A stretch of DNA of 64,000 bases from Daucus carota subsp. sativus. Taxonomy: Eukaryota > Streptophyta > Magnoliopsida > Apiales > Apiaceae. This document shows positions 38,262 to 50,611 of this stretch, in pieces. The translations under genes and the position numbers were made by a program. Position 1 is the stretch's first letter. The number at the start of each line of letters is the position of its first letter. The notes under the pieces are model-generated. The model worked only from the letters and a program-made list of their open reading frames with translations, was not told where the DNA came from and did not search any database. The stretch spans positions 37,885,296 through 37,949,295 of the forward strand of contig NC_030386.2 in assembly GCF_001625215.2 (NCBI RefSeq). The letters run 5' to 3'.

Positions 38262-38362
38262 CTGTTTTCATTTCCATATAGGCCTTGGAAGTGGTGCATG
38301 GCCTTCTCAGTGGCTGCTTCATAGCGACCACCGGAATGTCAGTAATTCAAGTCTTTCTGTAA
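38262..38362 (-). pseudogene. truncated copy of the CMO last exon
   Basis: The stretch containing AAGTGGTGCATGGCCTTCTC, AGTGGCTGCTTCATAGCGAC and AGTAATTCAAGTCTTTCTG aligns with 32,940-33,020 in CMO exon 10, same strand, with scattered substitutions and a 3-base gap. Further 3', GGCAGAACATGACCATA at about 38,153 also matches the CMO 3' flank (32,776 on). Nothing of CMO exons 1-9 is present here, and the copied codons are not joined to a gene. Lies between CMO and the end of the kinase gene. Confidence 0.75.
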
Positions 38363-38546
38363 ACCCTAAAAGTTAGGAATGGACAGTAGTTTTGGTTTGC
38401 TAAATAGAAGGCTATGATAATTCTACAACAATTTTTACACGAGCTATTTTTAAAAAACCTACACAATATAAATGATTTTTCTTTTGCACTAATACTCACT
38501 TTTGTTTTCTTTCTCTCTTCAGTAGGAAATTACACAGGGAGACCGA

Positions 38547-41500
38547 CTAGAACATTATTGATCTTTTAACCTTAATACGCTGCTTTGGCTGGACAGCCAT
38601 CGACATTACTTGCAACCTGTTTGTTATTTCCGTAAATGATGGTCTAACTGCTGGATCAGGTGACCAGCACTCCTCCATCAGCTTTCTCCACTCAGCATCA
38701 CAGTGTGCCGGTATAGGCGGTCTAAGTGTGTTATTTACGATTCCACCTTCATAAGATATACAAATACAACATAATACATATTTAGGATCATGAATTGGAT
38801 ATCAACAAATGAACGATGGAAGGAAGACTTTACCTATGATGGCGCCACAATGCATATTTGCATATGGCTCATCCCCTGCCAGCATTTCCCACATTGCAAT
38901 GCCAAAAGAGTAGACGTCGACCTGGAAAAATGGTAAATAGATGGTTATGATGTACTATTAGAAGCCCTGACAGGTGTAATTGTTTGTTCCCATGATTTCA
39001 TGATTGAGTTTGAACTAACCTTCTCAGAGACCCGACTACTGCTACCGTCGAGTAGCTCTGGAGCCATCCATGGGAGAGTTCCTCTCACTCCCCCTGAAAC
39101 AAGTGTGTTACGCTTGATTCTTGACAGTCCAAAATCACCAACCTGGCGAAAAATGAGCACAGAGTTACGACAGATAAAAGTAAAAAAACAGAAGATAAAA
39201 AGTTGGACTAAGGCACCTTGCATATAGGCCGTTTAGGATCTCCCAAATTGACGAGCAAGTTATCACATTTCAAATCAAAATGAACAATATTTTTCATATG
39301 TAAATACTCCATTCCAAAGGCAGCGTCCCTTGCTATCATAAGCCTTTTACGACGGTCTAGTGCTCTGCATAATAAATATATATAAGGTCATGTGGATAAA
39401 TATTCTGCAAAGGATGCAAAATCAGGAAATGATCAAGTTACCTTTCCTTCTTCAAGAGAACATGTCGCAAAGATCCATTGACCATGAACTCAGTAACGGT
39501 AGCTAACGTACCCTCAGGTCCATCAGGAACCACCCCGTAAAATGCTACCACATTGGGATGATGAAGTTTAGACAGGATGTGAGCTTCTCTCCAGAAATCT
39601 TTGATCTTTCAGAAGTAGTAATATCATCAAGTCAAGAGATATTGTTGCACTTCTCAATTTCTCTAAAGAAAATAATATGTTCATCTGGTTTTGCGATATA
39701 TAGTTTTAATATAATTTATTTCCAAAGTTAGGTTGAATTAAACTTATAATTGATAACATATAAGGTTGCATATTTACAAAGTCGGTAAGAAGAAACTCAC
39801 CAGGCGCTCTTGCTCTGATGATCTTCCAGCAAAACAGCTCTTTTTTATTCGTTTAATAGCAACATCTGTACCCCTCCATTTCCCATGATAGACTGTTCCA
39901 TAGGTACCTGATCCTAACTCTTGTAACTCTTCGAGATCACTATTCCTTATGATCTGAACATCACATGATTTTATAAAAGAAGACATATCTGAATCAGCTT
40001 GATTGCAGTTCTAAGAAAGCATATTATATTTTCAAAGAAAGTGAATCAGGTGATGAATCAATGGGAGGGAGGTGCTAGATTAAAGGCCCAAATGTTTAAC
40101 CTGAAGATTATAAATGCCTGCCTCCATTTCAGCTATCACGGTATCACTGATAGAATTACCAACATCAACACCTGTAGGATCCTAAAACCGTAGAATAACA
40201 AGTTAAATCTTTCAAAAAGGCTTCAATATAACCGATATCTAAAAAAGATCACGAAAACTACCTTGCACTTAGTGTCTAGGTTGAGGGGGTCTGATTCTGT
40301 ATCACTTTCACTAGGTTCATCTTGTACAAATTGTACAACTCTGGGAGTTAAAGACATGTCAGGAGGCATGTTGTCAGTTACATCTTCAACAATAACTGAC
40401 AGTCCTGACATTTTACTTTCATCGTGATCCTTCGAATGAACAGAGTCAACTAATGTGGTGGAATCTTTTATTTCAGCATCATGTTGTCTATCATTCACAA
40501 CATCATCATAGGAATAAGCTACTTCAGCAAAAACAGGGTCCTTGACTAGACTAAGCTCTGACAGATTTGTCACAATCTGATCATTGTCGTCCAAGATTTT
40601 TCTGATACATGATCCATCTCGTGATGACTTGAGAAGATCAATTCTTAAGTTTGTACTGCAGTGTCGGTTCGACAACTTAGGTTCAATTCCAAATACTTGT
40701 TCACCTTTACTAGCATTTCTCTCAGCAGTATTCTGATTTTGGCCCAAAAGAGAATCGTCGTCAGTCATGAAATTTATCAAATCTTGATCACAATCGTTAC
40801 ATGTCTTTCTAGTATCTGACGCCTCCAAATTAATAAAATCTTTGTCCAACACTAACTCCTCCTTGCAGTAGTAGTTTGGTCTATTTTGTTGCTGCAATTC
40901 TAATTGAGATATTGTGCGATGATAAGACTGTGGAAGGCTGTAGTCAGATAATAGATCAGTTGCATTCTGATAAGGGACATTTCCGGGTGCTGATATTTTA
41001 AACTTAAGTTTTTCAGCTTCCATATCTCTACCTTGATCATATAGTGGAGAAAATGATTCAAGTTCTATAAGGGGGGTAACATCCTTGTTGCTGGATCCTC
41101 CCATATTTCTGTCTTGATGATGCCAATAGATATTCTCATTTGCTCTACTTTTTGAAGCACACAGAGTATTGCCTTCACAACCATCTTTTAATGTACCTAC
41201 CTCATGGATCTTCATAGGTGAATTGTTAATAAGAACTTTCATCTGCTGCAAGCACGCAGGAGATGAAGGTGAATGGACAAGTCGTTTGGTTCCAACACGT
41301 GGTGAACTGCAAACCTGAGGATTAAGATTGGAGAGCATCATATTCCCTTTAACGGGACTCCCACTATCCTTAATCTCCCTTGGATGAAATGTAGCCGGAG
41401 AATCTCTTTCGTACTTAGGACTATTACCTCCCCAACAGCTTGACAGACTCTCTGTGCTTGAGCTTTTATTAAGATTTTGGTCTTGCATACCATTAAGAGC

Positions 41501-42325
41501 AATGACATATTGATAATCTGCATCACTCTGCTGCACTTTCCGTGTACCAAGAAGACAAGAGTTTTCAGAGTCATTAGTAGATACAAGAAAGATCCTCAGC
41601 CTTTGGGAGCTCTTCTGAAGATCATGATATTCATCAATCATAAGATGCAGATCCTCATCAGACGATACAGAAATAAGTGCATCAAGATCTTCCCCAGGGA
41701 GTTGGTATTTAATAGTATGAGGCTGATTACATATTGCCAATGTTTTCCGCATGAGTTCCCTATAAGTAACACTTTTTCTAATGGATATGATCCGTGTGTC
41801 ACCACCTGCATATCTAAGCTTCCCATCATTAGGCCTTGGCAGAATTCTTCCCCCGTAGCTACAAAGAAACTTCATCTTCGCAGAGAGCGGATACCCCTCC
41901 TTAACTCCAGAGTTATATCCAAATGTGAGCTGGTGTGATTTAGGAGAGCCTGATTTATGAGGTGGTGAAGAGTACTGGTATGAAAAAGGAGAATTCACCT
42001 TATTCCCAGGACTCCTAGGACTTTCAGTAGCTCGATCATACATACTTCCATTAGAAAGCGATCTTTGTATAAGTGCTTCAATTGAACCACCCTTTCTAAT
42101 ATACACAAGGTGCGGATCATTGTCAAGATTCATTCCCCCCTTCTGCTGATAATGATCCATGTCACAGCCTCCACATTTTTGTGCCGCAACACGGTCCCTG
42201 AGAAATTCGGGTGAAAATTCTTCACCGGTTTGTACAGAAATGTTGAGTAGACCTCTATTGTCTCTATAAAAACAAACATCTTCCTTGGACTTTTCACCTG
42301 AAGTCCCAGGGACTTCACTTGCCAT
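38547..42325 (-). CDS. PB1-domain Raf-like MAPKKK (group B, B4-like)
   Basis: Cytosolic Ser/Thr kinase of the plant Raf family. Eight minus-strand exons: 40262-42325, 40101-40181, 39801-39953, 39605-39442, 39364-39217, 39142-39020, 38921-38834, 38746-38547; 1006 residues. PB1 domain at about 151-238 ([33 protein letters not shown]). A long disordered middle, then kinase from about 716: [20 protein letters not shown] with the catalytic Lys, HFDLKCDN catalytic loop, DFG, activation segment [12 protein letters not shown], and [11 protein letters not shown]. The His-Phe-Asp in place of HRD is typical of this clade. Group B4 Rafs activate SnRK2 kinases in osmotic stress (established for Arabidopsis); placing this gene there is inference. 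A leader intron is likely just before the ATG (tag at 42,343). Confidence 0.93.
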
Positions 42326-43358
42326 TGTGATCCCCGGATATAGTCTACAACCATTAGAACATTAAGATGTTAGCTATATTCTCCAACTCCAACTTCTCAT
42401 CAAGAAAATACGAACATTAGGCCCTTAGCTCTATATTCTTCCAAATTCTCATAAAAAATATACGAACATTAAACCCTTAGCTCTGTATTCCTCCAAATTC
42501 TCATCAAGAAAATACGAATCTTCTTCGTAAAATTTCTCCTTGAAATTCAATTGATAAGAGAAAAAAAATCATTCGAATCAGGGTTTAATTCAGAGAACAC
42601 CTAAAATCACCCAAAGATCTCGTAGAATACATAGTATCTTGAACAATGTATCAGCACAAACAGGAACTAAAGCTGCAAGAATCCTACAATATCGACCACC
42701 TGCAAATACCAATATATGTAACAACATATGACACAAATTCATGTTCATGCACATACAATATTAACAACATAATTATGTGGTAATAATAGCGAATAATTCA
42801 TATATGTAATTCTTTTTCTTACCTTCTTTAAGAGCAACAAGATGATGCGTAGGTAATTTGTGGGACATCTAAAATTTAATGTGGAAACCAGGGTTTTTGT
42901 TTGTTCTTCAGGTCACAGGTAGATGGAGAAGCCTGTCTTGCAGAGTTCGGAAGAAATGGCTTAAATAACGCAGCATCAATCTTTCTATATTTTATTTTAA
43001 TTAATGATTAATAATTTTACTGTAATCTATATATTATGGGGGTGTGTTTCTATTCTTGCTGTTAGTCTTTTGTAGCCTGGAAACTTGCCTTCTTACACAA
43101 AAAATTCCATCGTTATTTCATGACTGGTTAATTAATCAATTTATCTATTTGATAATTCGTTAATTTATGACTAATCAATCAATTGGGCATTTATTTGAGT
43201 ATAAAATTAATCATCATAACAAATATAAATATAAAATTGCTTAATTTTTATTATAAAAATTGTAAAAATATGTTATAAATTATTTTCCTTTATAATAAGT
43301 GCAATATATACAAAAATGTATATATTACCCAATATTTTGTGCAGGTTTTAATTAAGTA

Positions 43359-43497
43359 CTCCCTCCGTCCCAGTGAATTGTATACAGTTTTCTTTTTGCA
43401 ACATCCCATCAATTGTATACATTCCAAAAGTAGTAAATTTTTATAATATAAAATATCATTACACCAACTACTTTAGTTAAGCAACTACTTTACTCGG
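43359..43497. mobile_element. Stowaway MITE, left part only
   Basis: TA then CTCCCTCCGTCCCAGTGAAT at the left end, with the well-known interior words TTGTATAC and AAAAGTAGTAAATTT. The matching right end is missing; at about 43,498 the sequence changes to a GC-richer stretch. Truncated. Confidence 0.6.
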
Positions 43498-44604
43498 TCG
43501 GGGTTAAGGATGAGTTCTTACAAAGTCCGACTAAATGGGTCATTAACACAAAAAATATTGTTTCTGGAGGATCCAAACACCGGATATGATTCACCCTGGG
43601 CCTTGGTCGGGCCCGGATATGACTTTTCTGGATCATGCTTTTTAAAGTTTTTCCCAATCGAGTGGCCCGTATTTTCAAGTTTTAACCAACGCTTCTGGAC
43701 CTTTGGTCGTCAATAAAATTTATTAATAATAGTACCGATTACTATAATAGAAATGGAAACAGATATTAAAAAATATATATAATCCTAAGAACATTTTTTC
43801 CCATATATATAGTACATATACGTTGCTTTATAATCATCTTTACTCGTAATATACTTTTCCATGCCAACCGATTTTTTATACTCTGTATGTTTCATGTAAT
43901 TTCTTACATTCCAATTTTTCAAAAATAATAAATTTTTAATATAAAAATTAATCTAACCTATTATTTTCATCCACTTTTATAAATATATCAATCAAATATT
44001 AATAAATTCCACCTATATTCACTATATCCATTTTTCTTTAATTTGTCCATTATATTGTGTACTTTTATGAATCTTCATGCCTAAACGCGCGATATAAATG
44101 GGACTTTCTCTGTCCACTTCAATTATCTACTTTGAAAGACAAAACTTTTAAAAAAATATAATTTGATAAATTATTTTGATTTTTTTAAATAAATATTTAT
44201 TATTTATATTTTTATATAAAAATTTTATAAAATTATATTTTGTATGCGTTTTAAAATATGTGTCGAACAATTAAAAAGTGGACACAGAGCCCAAAGAGAA
44301 TAGAGCCCGACGGTTATACTCGTATATTCCTCGAATATGCCTCATCTGATCGAGTCCTGACATGCTTATTTGTCGTGATTTGATTTTTATTTTCTGCTAG
44401 CTCTAAAATATATTTATTATTGTTACGCGAGCAATACCAAGAACTAAATGACATAAGCATGTTTTTTTTTTCTCCTTCAATCATCAAGAATCGGACTAGT
44501 ATTGCTCTTTCGCAGCTGAGTGCTCCTCCCGTGTTTTGCTACAAGGGCAAAACTCAACGGTGGTCTAAAAATTCAAATTTAGATCGATTTCAGTCTAAAT
44601 CCTC

Positions 44605-45290
44605 GGTCTAAATTTTGGTCCAAATTTAAGTCGGTGAACAGGCCCAAATTTAGGCCGGCACTATTCACTGGCCTAAATCTTTTTAATAATATAATAATAA
44701 CTTTTAATCTTTTATATATTTAGTTAATTAAATGATTTTATGTTGATATAATTATTAAATATTTATAAATTATATTTAATATATTTTACTTAAATAATTA
44801 TATATATATTGAATATGAAATATAATAAAATTAAATACTCTCAAAATAATTCAAATTCACAACACATTAAAATGCTCGATTTCAACAATTTCTTGGACGA
44901 CATTGAAAATTTAAAAATAAAAAAGTTCATATTGCATTTCGAGATGTATTAATTGAGCATTTGTGGGAACGATATATTAATTCGGAGTAGTATTGAATCT
45001 TTGTAAATTTTATTTTAGTTAATTAAATAAAATGTAAAATTTTCTTTTATTTTCTTTGTTTAACTGTAATGTTTTTCTAATTTAATGAATTTATTATTAA
45101 TATTCATATGAAATCTTATATTATTGTTAAAAGATTATAATAATAATATAAAATTGTTAAAAGAATAAAATATTAATATATGAATTTGGACCAAAATTTA
45201 GGCCAAACTGTTGGAATGGAAAGATGGTTCGGTCTAAATTTGGACCAAAATTTAGGCCAAAAACTGGTTCCACGGTTGGAGATGGCCTAA
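44605..45290. mobile_element. AT-rich element with inverted GGTCTAAATTTTGGTCC ends
   Basis: GGTCTAAATTTTGGTCCAAA at 44605-44624 is inverted at about 45,184-45,205 and again at 45,235-45,258 (TTTGGACCAAAATTTAGGCC). Interior is extremely AT-rich. The right flank GGTTGGAGATGGCC resembles Harbinger/hAT-type MITE ends; class uncertain. Confidence 0.5.
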
Positions 45291-45537
45291 ATAATACTGT
45301 ACAAATTATTATTTCTAAATTTCTGAATAAAATCATGATATAATAATAATTTAAACTTCAAAAAAGATTTATTATCGTACCAGGGACTGAGTAGTAATTA
45401 CTCCTCGTTTTGCTAAACTGAAAATTCAACCGTACGTTTCGCGTGTGGGACCACTTCACATCATAACCCTCCCACCTTATCACCTCGTTTTCCAGCCTTC
45501 AACACTATGCCTTTCATTATCGTTATTTAAAAATATA

Positions 45538-45793
45538 CTCCCTCCGTCCCAAAATAGTTGTCACATTTCTATTTTTGTTGGTCAAATTGACCAAATTTTG
45601 ACCAAAGATTATAAGTCAATCCCTCATCATTTTAAAAAACTGAAAATTACTTCTTAAAGTAGATTAAAAGTTATTTTCGGTGACATGTTTTTTTTTTTTG
45701 TCAATTAATAAAATATTAATAAATTTTAGTCAAACTTTAGTCAATTTGACCGGCACAAAACCAAATATGACAACTATTTTGGTACGGAGGGAG
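45538..45793. mobile_element. Stowaway-type MITE
   Basis: TA-flanked at 45536-45537 and 45794-45795, 256 bp. Left CTCCCTCCGTCCCAAAATAG and right CTATTTTGGTACGGAGGGAG pair almost fully; inner GTTGTCA/TGACAAC also pairs. Confidence 0.9.
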
Positions 45794-46388
45794 TAGTAAA
45801 AAGAACCAGATATATATTGAGTGTCCGGTTGTACTTCGGTCCTCTCATTTTGTATCATGTTTTAATTTAAAACTGTTTTTTCCAATTTTATAAATTCCAA
45901 ATTTATTATAAATAATAAAATATAAAGACTAAATAAATTTAAATTTAATATTTTACTCATTAGACTCATTTTTTTATATTGAATTATCGGACGATCCCAG
46001 CTCTCTAACCGTTTTTATTATTTTATCTCCCATATCTTGTTTATTTTTTTAATTTATATTCTCAATCCAAATATTTATTAGGTATGACGGGCGAATTCAT
46101 TATATAAAATAACATGATACCGAACCGTGAGGAAATTAATGTTGGATTTAGGAATCTATGTGCTGCCAGTTTTCCTTGACAAGTATTTCAAATGTACCAT
46201 CATGCGATGTTTAAATATCGTCTAGTTGTACTTGATCGTTTTTAAGATACTCCTGTGATTGATTATGAATTTCTCTACTTTAATCATTTTGTCATATGTG
46301 ACTTTTTTAGTAGAAAAGTAGTTATCGCTTATCAGGTGACCGGGATTCACGGGTATATTGAGAATTTATCTGTACACCTTCAATATTA

Positions 46389-46627
46389 CTCCCTCCATCT
46401 CATCAGATTGTTTACGTATATTATTTATTTGCACGTATTTTGAGGTTATCGTAAAGTATAATTTCATAACAAATTTTTAATTTTTCCTTTTTTTAATAAA
46501 AAATTAAATATCAAATTTTTTTTTCATGAATTTTTCTAAAAATAAATATATAATGTAAGTATATTTTATAAGAGCTTTCAAATGCGTGCGAAAAAGTAAT
46601 GTAAAGAATCTGATGGGACGGAAAGAT
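46389..46627. mobile_element. Stowaway-type MITE
   Basis: Left CTCCCTCCATCTCATCAGAT pairs with right ATCTGATGGGACGGAAAGAT; inner TGTTTACG against TGTAAAGA also roughly pairs. TA at both borders. About 530 bp upstream of the PIRL start codon. Confidence 0.78.
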
Positions 46628-46986
46628 TACGTGTTAAAAAGGACATTTTTAAAAATATGAACAAGAGAGAACATGATAAAAATTATATGAGATAATCATA
46701 TGTACACACTAACAATTATATTTTATTTAAATGATAGATTTCTATTGCTTCTCACCTTATTAATATCGATGATAATGTTGTATATAAAATAATTTATACC
46801 ATTCAAAATCTTCCAAAAAAATAATTGTTCGTGTGCACTCCCAACAAACTCAAATTATATTTGATTATCTATGCTGAAGTTTGCAACCATGGAAGATGCT
46901 CCTGACCAGGGGCAGCGTTGACTTAACGAAGATGTATAGTGGGCACGTTTAATACGGGGTTGTACTTTGTGTAACCCCGTCATGCA

Positions 46987-47062
46987 CACGTGTGTTGTAC
47001 CTCATTTGTGCTTCTCCGTACTATCCCTTCCGCTCTCCCTCCCTCGTATCTATATATGTATA
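46987..47062 (+). promoter_or_regulatory. PIRL core promoter candidates: G-box and TATA
   Basis: A CACGTG core at 46987-46992 within GCACACGTGTGT and a TATATATGTATATG stretch at about 47,050-47,062, 97 bases before the start codon, followed by a C/T-rich leader (47,100-47,120). Position fits a TATA promoter; use is inferred. Confidence 0.5.
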
Positions 47063-47158
47063 TGCCATCCATCACTTGATAACTACACAAACATCAACTC
47101 TCCCCCCCCTCTCTCTCTAGAAAGTTAGCTAGGCAGGTTGAAGAAATAGATAGTAAAG

Positions 47159-49967
47159 ATGATGAACGTGCAGCAACAGCAGCAGGATGGAATAACAAGC
47201 AGTACTAGGAAGGATTATGGGATGAGGAGGACAAGGTCGCTGCCCACGAGCTCAAGGGAGGAGAAGCCACAGTCAGTAGATTTTGTCTTGGATTTGAGTG
47301 GAATGTCTCTGGACTCGCTTCCTAATCCCTCTATTAATTTAGCACTCATCTCCAAGTTAGACCTCTCCAATAACAACCTTCAGGTACTACTTCACTATAT
47401 CTCCTTTACTTATGACTAGTAATATTATGCAATGACTATTGAGACTAGTACATCAACCACACATCATGCACACCATGCAGCATATACCAGCAGTGCTGTT
47501 TCAACCAACATGATTGATTTGTCAGCCACATCAGCAGCTGAGTTGTTACAGCTGTTAGTTAGAGGAACAATAGATACAGTTAGTGATAGAAGTTGTATAT
47601 ATAGAAGTTAGTTACTCAGTTAGTGGTGGTCTTCTGTATATATACTCAACACCACACTGTATAGCTTATCTTTTCTTTCCATACAGTTTGTAAAACAATA
47701 GCTTAAGTCTTCAATATACAGAGCTTTCTCTGCAACTTTTCTCTTCATATAGCAACATACTCTGAATTTCAATAATGACGATATCGATACCCTGTGTGTC
47801 TCTTCCATCTCCGCCCTTGTATGTTGTATGCCATGTTGTCAAGTTGTGACATGATTGTTCAATAGTATAAGATCATTTTCTACCCTTTGTTTGTTCAATT
47901 TCAATTAATATTGGCAATATTTACGGGATTTAGATTAACCGGTTACTTAAAATGAGAGCAGACCTGCCAAAATGTCAGAGTATATTGTGCGTTTTTGGCA
48001 AGCACACTTCTTTCGATAATAAGTCGATTTCTACTTTTCCTACCCCGTTTTTATAGAGCCAGAAGCACTTATAAGAAGCTGAGAAAACTAACTTTTGTTC
48101 AAGGACTTCTACTTATTTCTAAAACAATTTAATCACTTATAAGTCTTAATTTACTTCTCATTTCTAGTCAACTACATAACTTTTAAGCAAGAGATTTTTA
48201 TTTTTATTTTTAAGTTTATTCAAACGGCCCATTATATGTATATAATTTGTGCATTTATTGATTAGTTGTGGTGCTCATGTATATTGTTGAAACTGCAGAG
48301 CATACCAGAGTCATTAACAGCAAGACTCCTGAATGTTACGGTCCTGGACGTGCACTCCAATCAGCTGACAACACTTCCAAACTCAATCGGATGTTTGTCC
48401 AAACTCAAGATTTTAAATGTCTCCGGCAACCATCTCCGCTCCCTCCCCACTACCATTGAAAATTGCAGGTAATTCTTTTTCTAACTCCATTTATATATTC
48501 AATCTGTCTCATCAAACCACTAAAGAGTCCTTCCACATTTCTAAGTCAATATAAATACTCCGTATATCATGCTAATCCGGAGAGCATGCAAGTTAATCCG
48601 AACACCCGGTATAAAAAATTCCACGAGGAAGGCAGTAGTAGAGTATATAATATGATTATATGAGTACTGATATACGTTGACTATTGCAATTTGCAACTTG
48701 ATAACACCGAGCGCTAATATGCTTTTGGAAACTAACGGTGACATATATATTATTCTATGCACGAGACAATTCATTTTCAATGCGTAGTTGTGTAGTAGAT
48801 TGAGTATTTTTTTACTCTAGAGGTTTTAGTTTGACAAAATGGTCGAGCTTATTAAATTCAACTAAAATGACCCCAACTATTTAGACCCGTTGTTTGGCAA
48901 AAATATATTAAAGTCGTAGTTTAAGTTTTACGCTGTTGTGTAAAAATCCTAATTCTGAAGAAGTAAATAGAGTTGTTTGTCATTTACTTGGAGCCTTCAA
49001 CATTGATGCAAAGCCTATAATTAGTTGATGTAATTTTTTAAAATTCAGCTAATTTTTCCTAAACAATGACCTCAGGATCATGTAATATCACCCTGGTGAA
49101 ATTATCAAAAAAGTTGAGGGTTCAATCTTCTAAAGATAAGAAGAGATAACTTTTTATGAATCAAAATTGAAAATTTCAGAAAAGATCATCAGCACATATA
49201 TATTTTCTTATACCAGCAGCTTCTGCTTCCAATTTTATTTAATTCTTGTACTAAACTTGAACAGATCACTGGAGGAGCTAAATGCAAATTTCAACATGCT
49301 AACAAAAGTGACAGACACAATAGGGTTTGAGCTCATCAACTTAAAGAAACTCTCTCTCAACTCAAACAAGCTTGCTTTCCTCCCATCCTCCACCTCTCAC
49401 TTAACCAACCTCCGCATCCTAGATGCCCGTCTCAACTGCCTCCGATCCCTCCCCGACGACCTCGAAAACCTGATCAATCTCCAAGTCCTTAACGTGAGCC
49501 AAAACTTCCAGTACCTCACAACCCTACCATACTCCATAGGCCTTCTCATCTCCCTTGTTGAACTTGACATCAGTTACAACACGATCTCTACCTTACCGGA
49601 CTCGATAGGGTGCTTAAAGAAGCTCCAGAAGCTCAGCGTCGAAGGCAATCCTTTGGCTTCCCCGCCAATGGATGTAGTGGAGCAAGGGTTGCAGAGAGTC
49701 AAGGAGTATTTGAGTGATCAGATGAATGGTGCACATATGAAGTCTCTGAGGAAGAAAACATGGATGGGTAGATTAAAGAAATACGGAACTTTTGGGGGAT
49801 CTAGCAGAGGACTTGATAGAGTGAATCAAGGTGATCAAGGACTGGAGAGACAAGGTTTTATTATGAATCCTAATCCTACTGGTTATAGCAGCATTCAAGC
49901 CATTGCTTCACCTAGGTACTTGAGTATGTTTTCACCGCGTCGGCTTTTCTCTCCCAAGAGGTGTTAG
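47159..49967 (+). CDS. plant intracellular Ras-group-related LRR protein (PIRL)
   Basis: Cytosolic leucine-rich-repeat protein of the PIRL family. Three exons, 47159-47383, 48299-48468 and 49265-49967, give 365 residues. Seen: short basic, Gln-containing N-terminus ([14 protein letters not shown]), then about nine LRRs with the SHOC2/Ras-group pattern LxxLPxxIxxLxxLxxLxVSxNxL ([38 protein letters not shown]), and the family tail [19 protein letters not shown] followed by [20 protein letters not shown]. No signal peptide or membrane segment. Two ATGs in tandem open the frame; the first is used. The size and short N-terminus suit the PIRL6/7/8-like subgroup, which is inference. Intron 1 contains repeat-derived sequence. 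Confidence 0.93.
47490..47825 (+). mobile_element. LTR-like remnant in PIRL intron 1
   Basis: Has the order expected of a small Copia-type LTR: TGTTTCAACCAACATG near the left, repeated GTTAGTTA words, a TATA-like TGTATATATAGAAG at 47,595-47,608, then a C/T-rich part and AATTTCAATAATGACGATAT. A clean TG…CA pair with 5-bp duplication was not found. Confidence 0.4.
48010..48232. mobile_element. hAT-like MITE remnant in PIRL intron 1
   Basis: Repeated 'acttataag' words on both strands and the terminal phrase TTTATTCAAACGGCCCA resemble the dispersed hAT MITE family also suspected at 2070-2818. The left end is not clear. Confidence 0.4.
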
Positions 49968-50611
49968 AATCAAATTACTAGTTCCATCAATTGTATATAA
50001 TGCATGATTGTATCTGTATGACTTATGAGTGTATGCTTTTAAATTTTTTGGGTTTCTGCAAATGCTTACTCGAATGGAGCATAAAATGACTTGTATAGTT
50101 GTATGTATATCAAATTCATTTTGATATATTTGAAATTTCAGTACAAGCCTGCGCAGTGTTCAGCCAGCCAGACGAATGCTTTTTGATGTTTAGAATTCGA
50201 CAATTTATTAATGCCAAGGGATGCTGCAATCTCTGCAGAATGATCAACGTGGTAAAACTGTATTTAAAATAGGTTTCGAACAGATTTGGTTCGACATGGA
50301 TATCACTATTAGCTAGGAAAGCGGGTAAATTCTGTCAAAATTAGCAATTTTTCTGGTAATAATAAGAAATTTGAGCCGGGTGAAAATTCATCTTGTCACC
50401 TACAATTTACAGGAATTTATCAGATCAATGTGCATAAATGTGATATCAGATCAATGGAATACTGACTATCTTCGACTCCTCCTCCTCGTTCTTAATTCTT
50501 CTCTCTGCAAGTCAAGTCTACTAAAAGATGTTCCTGTACGAGCCACCTGATCGGTTCTTCGATCACCTGGACTTTACTAGCAACATTCAAGATCCCCGCC
50601 ACTGAGCTGAG
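49968..50611. other. spacer between PIRL and the WRKY-like gene
   Basis: Holds the 3' ends of two convergent genes. No further feature recognised. Confidence 0.5.

Larger units (their letters stand above)
42326..47158. other. intergenic between divergent kinase and PIRL genes
   Basis: The first 600 bases should hold the kinase leader and promoter; a purine/pyrimidine phrase with CCTTAGCTCT…ATTCTC occurs three times at about 42,360-42,510. The rest is a MITE-rich spacer (see separate entries). No coding exon or RNA gene recognised. Confidence 0.5.

Noticed and set aside
43510-43716. 68-codon frame in a GC-richer patch after the truncated MITE
   Set aside because: No family match; probably fragment of an unidentified repeat.
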